Source: Bacteroidota bacterium
GTDB taxonomy: Bacteria; Bacteroidota; Bacteroidia; AKYH767-A; 2013-40CM-41-45
Reading direction: 5' to 3'
NCBI GenBank assembly: GCA_016711505.1
Contig: JADJSV010000019.1
Location: 1 to 64,000 of the forward strand
Length of the DNA stretch: 64,000 bases
Shown: piece after piece, positions 1-8,002 of the stretch
How the letters are laid out: every line of letters begins with the position of its first letter
How positions within the stretch are numbered: the stretch's first letter is position 1
Notes under the pieces: model-generated
The model's database searches: none
Told to the model about the DNA's origin: nothing
Seen by the model: only the letters and a program-made list of their open reading frames with translations
Program-made: the position numbers and the translations under genes

Positions 1-698
1 CTGTCCGTACAATGAGAAGTTATTACTACCAACTTCTTTGGCGACCTTAATCAATAAAGGAACCGGAACCACAAGCTGGATCACAGATTCGGTTGCCCGG
101 CTGAGGATCTACCAATTTGCTAACAAGGTTGACACTTCACCCCTGGAGTGTAAAATTCTCCGGCTTTCTTTCCTGCATCACTTGCGAACTGAGAGATCAA
201 GAACTCATATGCGTCTCCAATAATATCATTGCCTTCTAAATGTGATGGCTGTATATTCAATCCTGAAAAATCAACTAATAGATTTTTTAATCGACGGTTA
301 CGATCTTTCGTTTGACCAAGATTTGCTTCACTATTGAAATCAATGTTGCGAAATACTCTTTCCAACTTACTCCGGTTTGCATCTTCTAACTTCTCCAAAG
401 CGATATTGATCTGTTCGCCCAGGTTATTTTCGTTTCGTTGTTCAAACAGAAAATCAAAGTACACCTATTGGGTACTTGGAAGCGTTCGTTTCGTAGTGCC
501 CTTTCGATACGGACTTCATCACCAATGTACTTCTCAGTATAAGCGACGCGTTTATCCTTCCATACATCAGTGATATACTTTAGAACAACATCGTTAAAAT
601 GTAATCCTTATATTGCGTTGCGTCAATTGTTCCCCGGAACGTGTCGCAGGCTTTCCAGACAATGTTGTTGATTTCTTTTTTGTGATTTTTTTTTCCAT
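1..698 (-). pseudogene. hsdM: Type I restriction-modification methylase subunit HsdM, 5' part, frameshifted and cut by window edge
   Basis: This is the N-terminal part of the DNA adenine methylase subunit of a type I restriction-modification system. HsdM works with HsdS to methylate the target and with HsdR to cut unmodified DNA. The start ATG is at 698. Reading across frames gives the usual HsdM order: an N-terminal helical domain (KACDTFRG, then DVWKD), the GDAYEF region, GEFYTP near position 145, and the SAM-binding motif DPACGSGS near 70-95. At least five single-base indels break the frame, mostly in short homopolymers. The protein similarity resumes at once after each break, so recent decay and sequencing error are both possible. 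The start lies 4 nt after the stop of the preceding small gene, which implies one operon. The rest of hsdM and any hsdR would lie outside the window. Confidence 0.85.
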
Positions 699-702
699 GC
701 TG

Positions 703-967
703 TTAAATTTTATTTAATTCGAGATTTTTGGAGAATGCCATTGTAGCTGCCATCGTGCTCATTGTCTCGCCTCCATGTTTTACCTGCAATCTTCTTTTTC
801 CAAAAAGAGTCCCGTCCTGACCGCTGATAATTCTATATTCTTTTTGCCATTATTGTGATCGACATGTAAGTAGTTATCTACTTGCAAATATGATGGGTAA
901 TGATTGATCAGTTTGTGAACTTCCTTTAAAACTCGGAAGCATTTGGAATTCTCTGTTCAATATTCAT
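703..967 (-). pseudogene. Small unknown protein between kinase and hsdM, frameshifted
   Basis: The start ATG at 967 overlaps the last codons of the kinase gene, and the stop at 703 is 4 nt before hsdM, so the gene sits in translational coupling distance of both. Following the similarity through two single-base breaks gives a protein of about 88 residues beginning MNIEQRIPNASEF and ending FSKNLELNKI. The middle is hydrophilic with a short His/Asp stretch, and a basic segment (FGKRRLQVKHGG) follows. There is no signal peptide or membrane segment. I do not recognise the family. Its position directly after the kinase makes it a candidate kinase substrate or accessory subunit, but that is inference from position only. 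Confidence 0.5.
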
Positions 968-1812
968 ATGAAGTGCTCCTATTCAACACCCTTTTAAAGG
1001 CAGGGTCTAAATATGCCGGCAAAGTATCGGTATTTGCAATTGTGCCTTTGCAAATTATATTGTCAATCATTTTTGAAAATTAAATTCTCTTTCAATCGAG
1101 TTTCGAATTCCATTTAACTTGTTTATCTGCTTTGCATTTAACCACTTATAAGGTTCATGTATTGGAAATTACCATTAAGTGGTTGGAACATTATTATCCT
1201 ACTTGATATATATCAGATCTAAAGGTATAATGTTTAAGCAGAATAGATTCAGGTGGAAGATAAATTCTAGTGGCTTTTGATTCCGAAACGAAGCCATCTG
1301 CATTTTCAAGCTTCTTAACTGATCCTAAATCAGCAATGATAGGTCGAGATGTCGCCAAGTCAATGAGAATGTTACCCGGTTTTAAATCACGGTGAACCAA
1401 GGAGTGTGTTGAATGCAATTCAACAAGTCCGGTTAAGATGCCAACAATAATTCAAAGCATCGCTTGTTGAGATACCTCCTTTATCAATGTGACTTTGTAG
1501 ATCTCCACCAGAAATTTTCGGTGTTAAAAAGTAAGCGTACTTATTGTCGACTAAGCCTAAGTGCCATATTTTAAAATATTTGGACTGATCAATTTTTCTC
1601 AATATTGCAGCTTCTTCAGATGCATCATAGTGCGGTTGTGCATTATAAAACTTAAGAACAACCTCGTCATCTAATTTCTTACGTCTTCCGAAATAGACTT
1701 CTCCATTGCAACCTCTTTGGATATAATCATAAACATCAATGTCAGGATTATTCCTAACAAAGTTGCATATTATATCGGGGCAACCACTTACTATATCGTC
1801 TTCTAAAGCCAT
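957..1812 (-). pseudogene. Serine/threonine protein kinase (Hanks type), frameshifted
   Basis: A eukaryotic-like protein kinase of about 285 residues once frames are joined. Visible motifs in order are a nucleotide-binding region (IQRGCNGEVYFGRR), a lysine in VVLKFY that fits the ATP-anchoring residue, the catalytic loop HRDLKPGN (about 1371-1394), the metal-binding ADLGSV, a YLPPES activation/P+1 segment, and SDIYQVG. The catalytic Asp, Lys and Asn are all present. No membrane segment or sensor domain is seen, so this would be a soluble kinase. At least three frame breaks occur (near 1425, 1196 and 1150). The gene begins 5 nt after the DUF3010-like gene and overlaps the following small gene, so it is inside the hsd operon. 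Kinases occur in several phage-defence systems, but no named system is claimed here. Confidence 0.8.
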
Positions 1813-1817
1813 CTTAT

Positions 1818-2234
1818 TTATTTTAATTCTAATTTAATGTCATATGCAGCCACTAAAGCGTCTTGCTGGTATTTATGGAGAGCCTGTAACTGCACGTTAT
1901 TTTTTAAATAAGCGGTAACCCTTGTGGCCAAATAAAATCAACTTTTTTCTTATCGTACAAATTGTATAATTCCCTCTAATTTAAATGAAATAGGCGAAGG
2001 CGTCATTTTACCTTTGCATTTGCATTCCTTGCAAGTACTACAATCTTATCCGGATTTATTGTATCAATAGCTGCATTGATCTGAACTCAGAATTGCTTAA
2101 CCTGATCGGAGTTAGTATGATCTTCTAAAAAAAACTTCGTAGACTCATTAGTTTGCACGATACTCCATCTGCTTCTTTTTAAGAATGACAATGCAAGGTC
2201 TTAATGATTTGATTTGTATGCTTAATGTCTTCAT
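1818..2234 (-). pseudogene. DUF3010-like protein, frameshifted
   Basis: A gene of about 139 codons with the start ATG at 2234 and stop at 1818. No long ORF survives because of four or more indels. Joining frames gives MKTLSIQIKS at the start, then LEDHTNS, a central INPDKIVVLARNANAK, PSPISFKLEGIIQ, and a tail HKYQQDALVAAYDI. This pattern, with a glycine-poor N-terminal strand, a central hydrophobic strand, an FKLEG helix and a C-terminal QQDA helix, resembles DUF3010, a small family I would expect to have an RNase H/RuvC-like fold. The assignment is by eye and uncertain. The gene lies 21 nt after hsdS and 5 nt before the kinase. Confidence 0.45.
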
Positions 2235-2255
2235 TGAAATAGAATTATTCTTGTT

Positions 2256-2813
2256 TTATTTTTTAGAAATAATAGCAGTATATAAATTTTGCTTTTCTGC
2301 AATGAGTTTTTTGAGACAATTCAATTTGTTGTTGGTGCAATACAGCTAATGCAGCAATTCGTTTTTGCTGTTGCATAGGAGGTAAGGGAATTTCAAAGGC
2401 TCCAAGTTCTGATTTTCGAATGGAATAAATATTAGTCCCGCTACCCAATTGCTGAAAGGCTGCTTTGCTTTGAGGTGCATTTAATAAAGCGACGAGATAG
2501 TCCGGGCACAGAATATTTTTATCCGGTTGTAGCACGAAAAAAATGGAAGAAGCAACTGAAGTTCCAATATTTTGATAACGCCAAGAAAATAATCGATTGC
2601 CCTTGCCTACAAATAGCACATCACCATCAACAAGCAAATGAGGTTTAACTTTATCATCAATTTTCAGGAATTCGTCTGTTTCTCATTAGTAAGTATACCA
2701 TGATCTGTAAACTGACGAACCTGCAGATATCCTGCTGTGCCCGTTGGAGACGGTTCGGCATATAATCCAAATCTAATATTGCAAACGGATGCTATAGTTG
2801 CTTTTTTTATCAT
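2256..2813 (-). pseudogene. hsdS: Type I restriction specificity subunit HsdS (single-TRD size), frameshifted
   Basis: This is the target-recognition subunit of a type I restriction-modification enzyme. The start ATG is at 2813 and the stop at 2256, about 185 residues, roughly half a classical HsdS, so it carries one target recognition domain (TRD) plus one conserved helix. Visible elements are LVDGDVLFVGKG, a NIYSIRKSELGAFEIPLPP block that closes a TRD, and the coiled helix QQQKRIAALAVLHQQQIEL. Single-TRD HsdS proteins are known to act as dimers. Frame breaks lie near 2690 and near 2300. It is the first gene of the hsd operon and is separated from hsdM by three other genes, whereas hsdM-hsdS are normally adjacent. 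Confidence 0.8.
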
Positions 2814-2917
2814 TGTAGAACCTTTCGTTTACAAATATATGATTAAAAACAGAAAATATCCAAATTTATTTTTGTAGAGTTATTCAAAAATTGAACATGA
2901 AAATGTTAAATTACTGA

Positions 2918-4596
2918 TTATAAGTATAAATTGGTTTTTTGAACTTCAGATTGAAGCTTTCCAACCATTTCTTGTTCAGCTTCATTTAAGATTTATAAAT
3001 ATCACTTTCATCCATCTGCAGATATTTCAAAGTCATTTTTTCTGAAGAATGGCCCATGTAAGTTTTTAATATTGAGATAGGGGTGGTAATCTCAATATAT
3101 GATTCGTGGCAAAGGTTTTCCTCGCTGTTTTCGCTTTGATCATTTGCCATAATGGAAATAGGTGTCTTCAATTTTTCCTGCTTCTTCAGGTTCTTTTTAC
3201 TGATAAGATAATCTTCGCTAAAACCAGCACGGAACGCCAGAACTTTTAATCGCCCGGTTATAATGACCGGATGTGAAGTTTACATTGAATTGATTGTTGT
3301 ATTTTTTCTCACAGATTAACGACGAATTTGTCCAGACACGGTATTTTAGAAATCTTACTTTTTGTTTTCTGGTTTGTCCCGATAAAATAGTATTTGCCAT
3401 TTTCATTTACCATCATCTTCAATCTTTTAAAATCGCTCCAGCGCAAACCGCAACTGCAATTCACAATAAAAAAATCTCTAACAATTTCCAACTCCTCTTC
3501 AGAAACATATTTTAATTCACCTTTATTAATGAGCTCAACTTCCTTCTTTGACTTTTTGCCAAATAGAAGACTACGTATTTTATCAAGCTTAGTAAAAGTT
3601 TAGGAACGGATCTGCCGCACGCCTTCCTTCTACTCAAAATTTCTTTGCAGACAATCCATTTCCGAGTGCAAAGGAATTTTATCTCCTTTTCTTTTTCGAT
3701 TAATTGCCTGAATTCTTTTAATTTATCAAGATAAGTTCCTTCGTAATCGGTTCCATTTGGCTTTCCTTTATCGATCAACCATGAGAGAAACTTCCCTCAA
3801 CGTTTTTAATGTAATTTCCGGAATGTTAAGGATGAATCTCTCTCTTTCTTCTTCTTGCGCCTTTTCGTAATCTGCAATTCGGTTTCTAAAGCGTTTGTAA
3901 TTTTTAAGTGTCCCATCGCTTATGCCGGTGATATAATAGGGTTGACTGGCAATACTTTTAATTTTGTCATCGACATAATGGATTAAACGAGTATGATATC
4001 CATTTATCTCAGCGCCATGATAAACCGGAATTGCAATAACAGGTTCTGGATTCTTAATGCGCTTATCAATCTTCGTCCTGCCCTTTGCAATATCATTTAT
4101 CTCTTTTAATTTACCGCTAATGTGAAGCTGTATTTGCTCTTTAAAACGGTTGAGAAAAGCTTCGTTAATGTTTTTTTGTCTCTCGATTAGCGTTTCAGTA
4201 TCCTCGTATTCATAAACACTTGCTTTTATATCTTCAAGAAGGTTGAGTACCTTATACAATTTTTAGCGTATTCTTTAAACTGCACTACCTGTATGTTTAC
4301 TAAATCATATTTGCCAAATGCAGTTTTCTTTTTTTTGTCCCAACATTCAAATGGCACTGACAAACCAGTTGATACGATAACAGGTTTATATTCATAATTG
4401 TCTTTTTTTGGATTGAACTGTTTCAAACCCATGTTTATCCAAGCCATCAGCAGAACCTGTTTGCCAGTTCGCTTGGGTTGAATACTGATTTTTAAAAGTG
4501 GATTTACTTTGGGAGTGAAGTCACTGCTAAGTGCCTCTAAATAACCATCATCTAAAGAGAAAACTTGTGTATCGATAAATTCTTCAAAGGGATATT
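2918..4596 (-). pseudogene. Tyrosine recombinase/integrase of a Bacteroidota mobile element, multiply frameshifted
   Basis: A site-specific recombinase that would integrate or excise an element. Fragments in order are an N-terminal arm-binding region (SIQPKRTGKQ, AWINMGLKQFN), a SAM-like core-binding region (about 3768-4259), and a catalytic domain with CGLRWSDFKRL (first catalytic Arg) and the C-terminal ILKTYMGHSSEKMTLKYL block holding the last His and the tyrosine nucleophile. The tail LNEAEQEMVGKLQSEV is typical of these integrases. At least five frame breaks occur, and the second Arg (HxxR) region near 3171-3218 cannot be read clearly. No initiator Met is visible at the 5' end; a stop lies just upstream. 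It lies about 0.1 kb from the tRNA-Asp, the classic location for an integrase. Confidence 0.8.
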
Positions 4597-4648
4597 CACA
4601 CCTCTAATGGCTTGTAATTTTAACTTTAGGGTTGAATAACAAAAGAAC

Positions 4649-4675
4649 AAAAATAGCCCCTAGAAAACAGGGGCT
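4649..4675 (-). terminator. Rho-independent terminator after tRNA-Asp
   Basis: On the minus strand a 6-bp GC-rich stem (AGCCCC / GGGGCT, positions 4675-4670 and 4660-4655) with a 9-nt loop is followed by ATTTTTG. It starts about 16 nt after the end of the tRNA, as expected for a tRNA transcript terminator, and suggests that the downstream flank of the tRNA is native. Confidence 0.7.
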
Positions 4676-4690
4676 TATCTTCTTCTGCTT

Positions 4691-4762
4691 AAGGGGTCGG
4701 GACTCGAACCCGCGACCCCATGCGTGACAGGCATGTATTCTAACCAACTGAACTACCGAACC
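4691..4762 (-). tRNA. tRNA-Asp (GTC) with defective 3' acceptor strand
   Basis: The minus strand has a tRNA with acceptor 5' strand GGTTCGG, a D-arm (GTTCAGTTGGTTAGAA), anticodon stem CATGC/GCATG around loop CTGTCAC (anticodon GTC, aspartate), and T-loop TTCGAGT. The 3' acceptor strand should be CCGAACC to pair with GGTTCGG, but after CCCG the sequence reads ACCCCTTAAGC. A deletion of about five bases (TCCGA) in the T-stem/acceptor junction would explain this and restore the pairing. As written the tRNA would not fold. It could be a sequencing error, an assembly joint, or a real pseudo-tRNA. Confidence 0.75.
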
Positions 4763-5056
4763 GTTTGGAGTTAAATGAACTCCGTTTCCTTTTTTACAAG
4801 GACTGCAAAAATAGAGAAATCCTTTAATACACGAAATTTTAAAGCTTCGATTTTTGAAATATTTGTGGTTCATTGTTAGGGTATTAGGTCGAATGTTGGT
4901 GATGATCAGAAATAGGAGATTTAAGAGCTGAAAATTGGCTTATTGGCTCCATCCCCTTGAATTAGGAGGATTGTGGAATCAGTCAATATTATTAGTTCTT
5001 TTAAGGATTCTAACTTGATTATGAAATCGGATATATAGGATTAAATTTTCTGAACT

Positions 5057-6631
5057 ATGAATTTATTAAAGATCGCTTTAAGCTTCCTCCTTTGCATATA
5101 TAATTTGAGCTTATTTTCTCAACCTTCAGTACAGTGGAGCAGATCGGTTACAAATTCCAGAGGGCAATTTTTACTTGTCGATTCTTCAGAGCAAATTTAT
5201 ACTGCCGGTGTGGAGAATGGTTTTTCAAATTCATTTTATGCTTTCATAAACAAATACGATTCTGCCGGAAATCAATTGTGGACTATCAATCCGCCATTTG
5301 GAAATACAGGTCTAGGAAATATGGTGCTTGACGATTCCGCTAATCTTTATCTGTGTAGTACTTCACATATTTATAGCGATCCGTCCACAATGAATTGCGC
5401 AGCAGCATGTGCAAAATTTGATTCAAGTGGTAATCTGGTCTGGTTAAATGAATACAGAAGAAATAACTCTGTAACATTTAATTCCGGTTATGATGTTTTA
5501 CTTACCGGTTCCGGTGATGTCTGGTTAAAAGGTCTTACTGAAGATAGTGCAGACAGTTATAAATTTGATCTTCTCATTAAATATTCTGCATCCGGACAAA
5601 TTCTCAATATTATAACTGACTCTCTGAATCCGAATGGAAGCGCTTTTAAGATCTGCAAGGATACAATTGATAATATATATTACGGAGGTTCTTATAGAAC
5701 GGGATTCAATACTGTTGTAAAAATTTTCAAATACGATTTTAACGGCAATCGACTTTGGGAAGTAAATGATTCCGGAAGTTCAAATTATAACGAGGTGATC
5801 AACATTCAGTATTTTAATTCGTGCATTTATATTTTAAAACAAAATAAGAATATAAATACCGGTTTTGAGATTCAAAAGTATGATCTCTCAGGACAACTCC
5901 TGGATACTTTTGCATATGAAGATTCCCTTTCTGATATTGAGGTAAAAAATTTTCTTATTGCACCTTCAGGAAATATTTATTTTTATGGGAACAGGGAGGC
6001 GCTTTCTGATATTTTTGCATTAAAAATTAAAAGTGATTTCAGTCTTGAATATGTTGAGTATTTGGATTTCGGTAACGCAATGATCGATCTTGTCAACTTT
6101 GCAATCTTAAATGTTCATGAAGAATTTTACCTTACCGGAAGAAATAGTTGGGATATTCAGAATAATTATTCAGAATCGTTTATTTGCAAACTTGATACAA
6201 GTGGGATAGTTCAATGGATTGTCGCTGATCATGAACTAAATTCTACATGGAATGAAGGAAACCGCTTGATACTGGCAGGTGATAAACTGTATACTTTAGC
6301 AACTGCCTATTTACCGGGAATCGGTCCTCAAGAAATTATAAAAAAATATGTTGACATTATAATTTCCAATGATAACATTTCTATCAAGCAAGAAAGTATA
6401 AAAGTTTATCCAAATCCCTCAGCTAAAGATTTCCATTTTTCTTTACCCGAATTTATGCGAGATAAGCAAGTAGAGATCTCAATCTTTGATATTTTCGGAA
6501 GACAATGTTTGAATGGTATTTATTCCGGCAGAGAAATAGTAATTCCATCTGATGAATTTCATCCGGGTCTTTATCATTTCTATATCAATTTTCAAAGCCG
6601 GCGTTTTTCCGGTAAGATTGTAGTAGAGTAG
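5057..6631 (+). CDS. Secreted T9SS cargo protein with beta-propeller-like repeats
   Basis: A 524-residue secreted protein of unknown role. Residues 1-22 form a signal peptide ending LSLFSQ. The body consists of repeated short blocks of the type KYDxxGNxLW (NKYDSAGNQLW, AKFDSSGNLVW, FKYDFNGNRLW, CKLDTSGIVQW), spaced like blades of a beta-propeller. The last 80 residues are a type A T9SS sorting domain: VYPNPSAKDF, then a SIFDIFGR strand, and the end FSGKIVVE. The protein should therefore be exported by Sec, then T9SS, and retained at the surface or released. The start ATG is the first Met of the signal peptide. It is followed by a lipoprotein and a beta-barrel gene in the same direction. Confidence 0.75.
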   Translation: MNLLKIALSFLLCIYNLSLFSQPSVQWSRSVTNSRGQFLLVDSSEQIYTAGVENGFSNSFYAFINKYDSAGNQLWTINPPFGNTGLGNMVLDDSANLYLCSTSHIYSDPSTMNCAAACAKFDSSGNLVWLNEYRRNNSVTFNSGYDVLLTGSGDVWLKGLTEDSADSYKFDLLIKYSASGQILNIITDSLNPNGSAFKICKDTIDNIYYGGSYRTGFNTVVKIFKYDFNGNRLWEVNDSGSSNYNEVINIQYFNSCIYILKQNKNINTGFEIQKYDLSGQLLDTFAYEDSLSDIEVKNFLIAPSGNIYFYGNREALSDIFALKIKSDFSLEYVEYLDFGNAMIDLVNFAILNVHEEFYLTGRNSWDIQNNYSESFICKLDTSGIVQWIVADHELNSTWNEGNRLILAGDKLYTLATAYLPGIGPQEIIKKYVDIIISNDNISIKQESIKVYPNPSAKDFHFSLPEFMRDKQVEISIFDIFGRQCLNGIYSGREIVIPSDEFHPGLYHFYINFQSRRFSGKIVVE

Positions 6632-6720
6632 GAGTGTTTCGGACCCGGAGTATTAATTTTCCCTATTTTGTTTTAAACAAGAAAACCAGTACTTTAACTC
6701 ACTTTTATTAATTCGCTACC

Positions 6721-7278
6721 ATGAATAAATTACTTCTTACTTTATCACTCGTCATTGTTCTTTTCACCAGTTGTGAAAAAGTACAGTTAGACCAACAAGC
6801 AACTTTTTCAACTCCTCAGCTCACAGGTTTCATTTGCAGAGATGAAGCAGCAACAAATTATTATACTATTGGCAATCCGAATATAAAATTGTTTGATGCG
6901 ACAGGGAGTAATCAGGATGTAAAGTATTCTATACTTTTCTATCCAAATCCGAATTTATACTCTGATTTCAGTCAGGAACGTTTCCATAGTCTTATCTATT
7001 TTAGTTTTTTTATTGATGCTCCTGAAACTCAAATACATTTCTGGATCGAGAAAGGAAATTATCTGGAAGGCTCACAGAATTATTCAACTTATATGGGAGC
7101 AAATTATTATTTGCCAAATGAGCATCTCATCGATGCGAATTTTAATGTTCACAGAGGTGAAAATAATTACGCTTTCGATGTTTCCAAAGTTCAACCCGGT
7201 TACTATAGAGCATACATTGAAGTAAATGGTGTTCTTTTATGGGATAATCTTATTATCAATAAACAATTCCCGATCTAA
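6721..7278 (+). CDS. Predicted lipoprotein, unknown function
   Basis: A 185-residue protein with a lipoprotein signal peptide; the lipobox is LFTSC with Cys18. The mature part is rich in Tyr, Asn and Phe and looks beta-stranded, ending DNLIINKQFPI. No known domain is recognised. It should be anchored by lipid in the periplasm or on the outer membrane. It lies 89 bp after a T9SS cargo gene and 65 bp before a small beta-barrel gene. Confidence 0.7.
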   Translation: MNKLLLTLSLVIVLFTSCEKVQLDQQATFSTPQLTGFICRDEAATNYYTIGNPNIKLFDATGSNQDVKYSILFYPNPNLYSDFSQERFHSLIYFSFFIDAPETQIHFWIEKGNYLEGSQNYSTYMGANYYLPNEHLIDANFNVHRGENNYAFDVSKVQPGYYRAYIEVNGVLLWDNLIINKQFPI

Positions 7279-7343
7279 AATTCATCCAAATAACTAATCT
7301 TCGATTTCACTTACGCTTACTCAAATCCCCAAACCTAAACCAT

Positions 7344-7856
7344 ATGTATCGACTAACCACAATTCTTATTTTATTTCTGACACTTATTTCAATGCAATCA
7401 TTCTCTCAGGAATCATATAAACGAACTGCAGGGCTTACTACCAGTTTTACTCAGGGGGATCTTGGTATACAAGTGCCGATATTTGTTACACAATCTATTT
7501 CACTTGCTCCATATGTTTCAATCAAAACAATTTCTGATGCAGGTTCAGATTTTGGTGTCGGACTGATCCCCAAATTCTATATCAACAATAGTAAATTATC
7601 GCCTTATTTTGGATTGAAGTTCGCTCTTGCATTTTATTCTCCACCTTCCGGATCATTGGCAAAAAACACTACAGACATATTAGGCGGAATGGCTTTCGGC
7701 GGTGATTACTTTTTTGATCCACGGTTTGCTATTGGAGTGGAAGGGCAGATAAACGTAGCTGTGTCCGATGAATATTCATCACGCTTTAATAATCCCGGTG
7801 GATCAAATCTGAATACTGCTATGGCAATTAATGTGAGTATATTTTTTGGAAAGTAA
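7344..7856 (+). CDS. Small outer-membrane beta-barrel protein
   Basis: A 170-residue protein with a signal peptide ending MQSFSQ (about residue 21). The rest alternates hydrophobic and polar residues in strands (VGLIPKFYINNSKLSPYFGLKFALAFY, in part) and ends in a strand with terminal aromatic (NVSIFFGK), as in eight-stranded outer-membrane barrels of the OmpW/OmpX or porin-family type in Bacteroidota. The ligand is unknown. The gene ends upstream of a strong hairpin shared with the convergent gene. Confidence 0.7.
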   Translation: MYRLTTILILFLTLISMQSFSQESYKRTAGLTTSFTQGDLGIQVPIFVTQSISLAPYVSIKTISDAGSDFGVGLIPKFYINNSKLSPYFGLKFALAFYSPPSGSLAKNTTDILGGMAFGGDYFFDPRFAIGVEGQINVAVSDEYSSRFNNPGGSNLNTAMAINVSIFFGK

Positions 7857-7904
7857 AAATAACTTGAGCATTAATTAGGGTCGAATCCTGAAAAACATTT
7901 TACT

Positions 7905-7971
7905 GAAATTTCCTTACAATGGTTCTGAACTGATTAGTGTGGATCTTTCGGAACCGATGTAAGGAATTTTT
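7905..7971. terminator. Hairpin between convergent genes
   Basis: Two near-complementary 21-nt arms (7905-7925 starting GAAATTTCCTTAC, and 7951-7971 ending GTAAGGAATTTTT) enclose a loop of about 25 nt. Lying between the stop of the barrel gene and the stop of the convergent HAD fusion gene, with T-rich sequence to the right and A-rich to the left, it could serve as a terminator in both directions. Confidence 0.55.
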
Positions 7972-8002
7972 CATGTTAATTAGCGCAGGAAAAAATTTCA
8001 CT

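Noticed and set aside
4604..4873. Minus-strand ORF of 89 residues across the tRNA
   Set aside because: It reads through the tRNA-Asp and gives the VVQLVR/GRGFESRP phrase that commonly arises from translated tRNA genes.
4763..5056. Possible gene between tRNA-Asp and the first cargo protein
   Set aside because: No open frame with coding-like residues and no clear promoter box could be supported.
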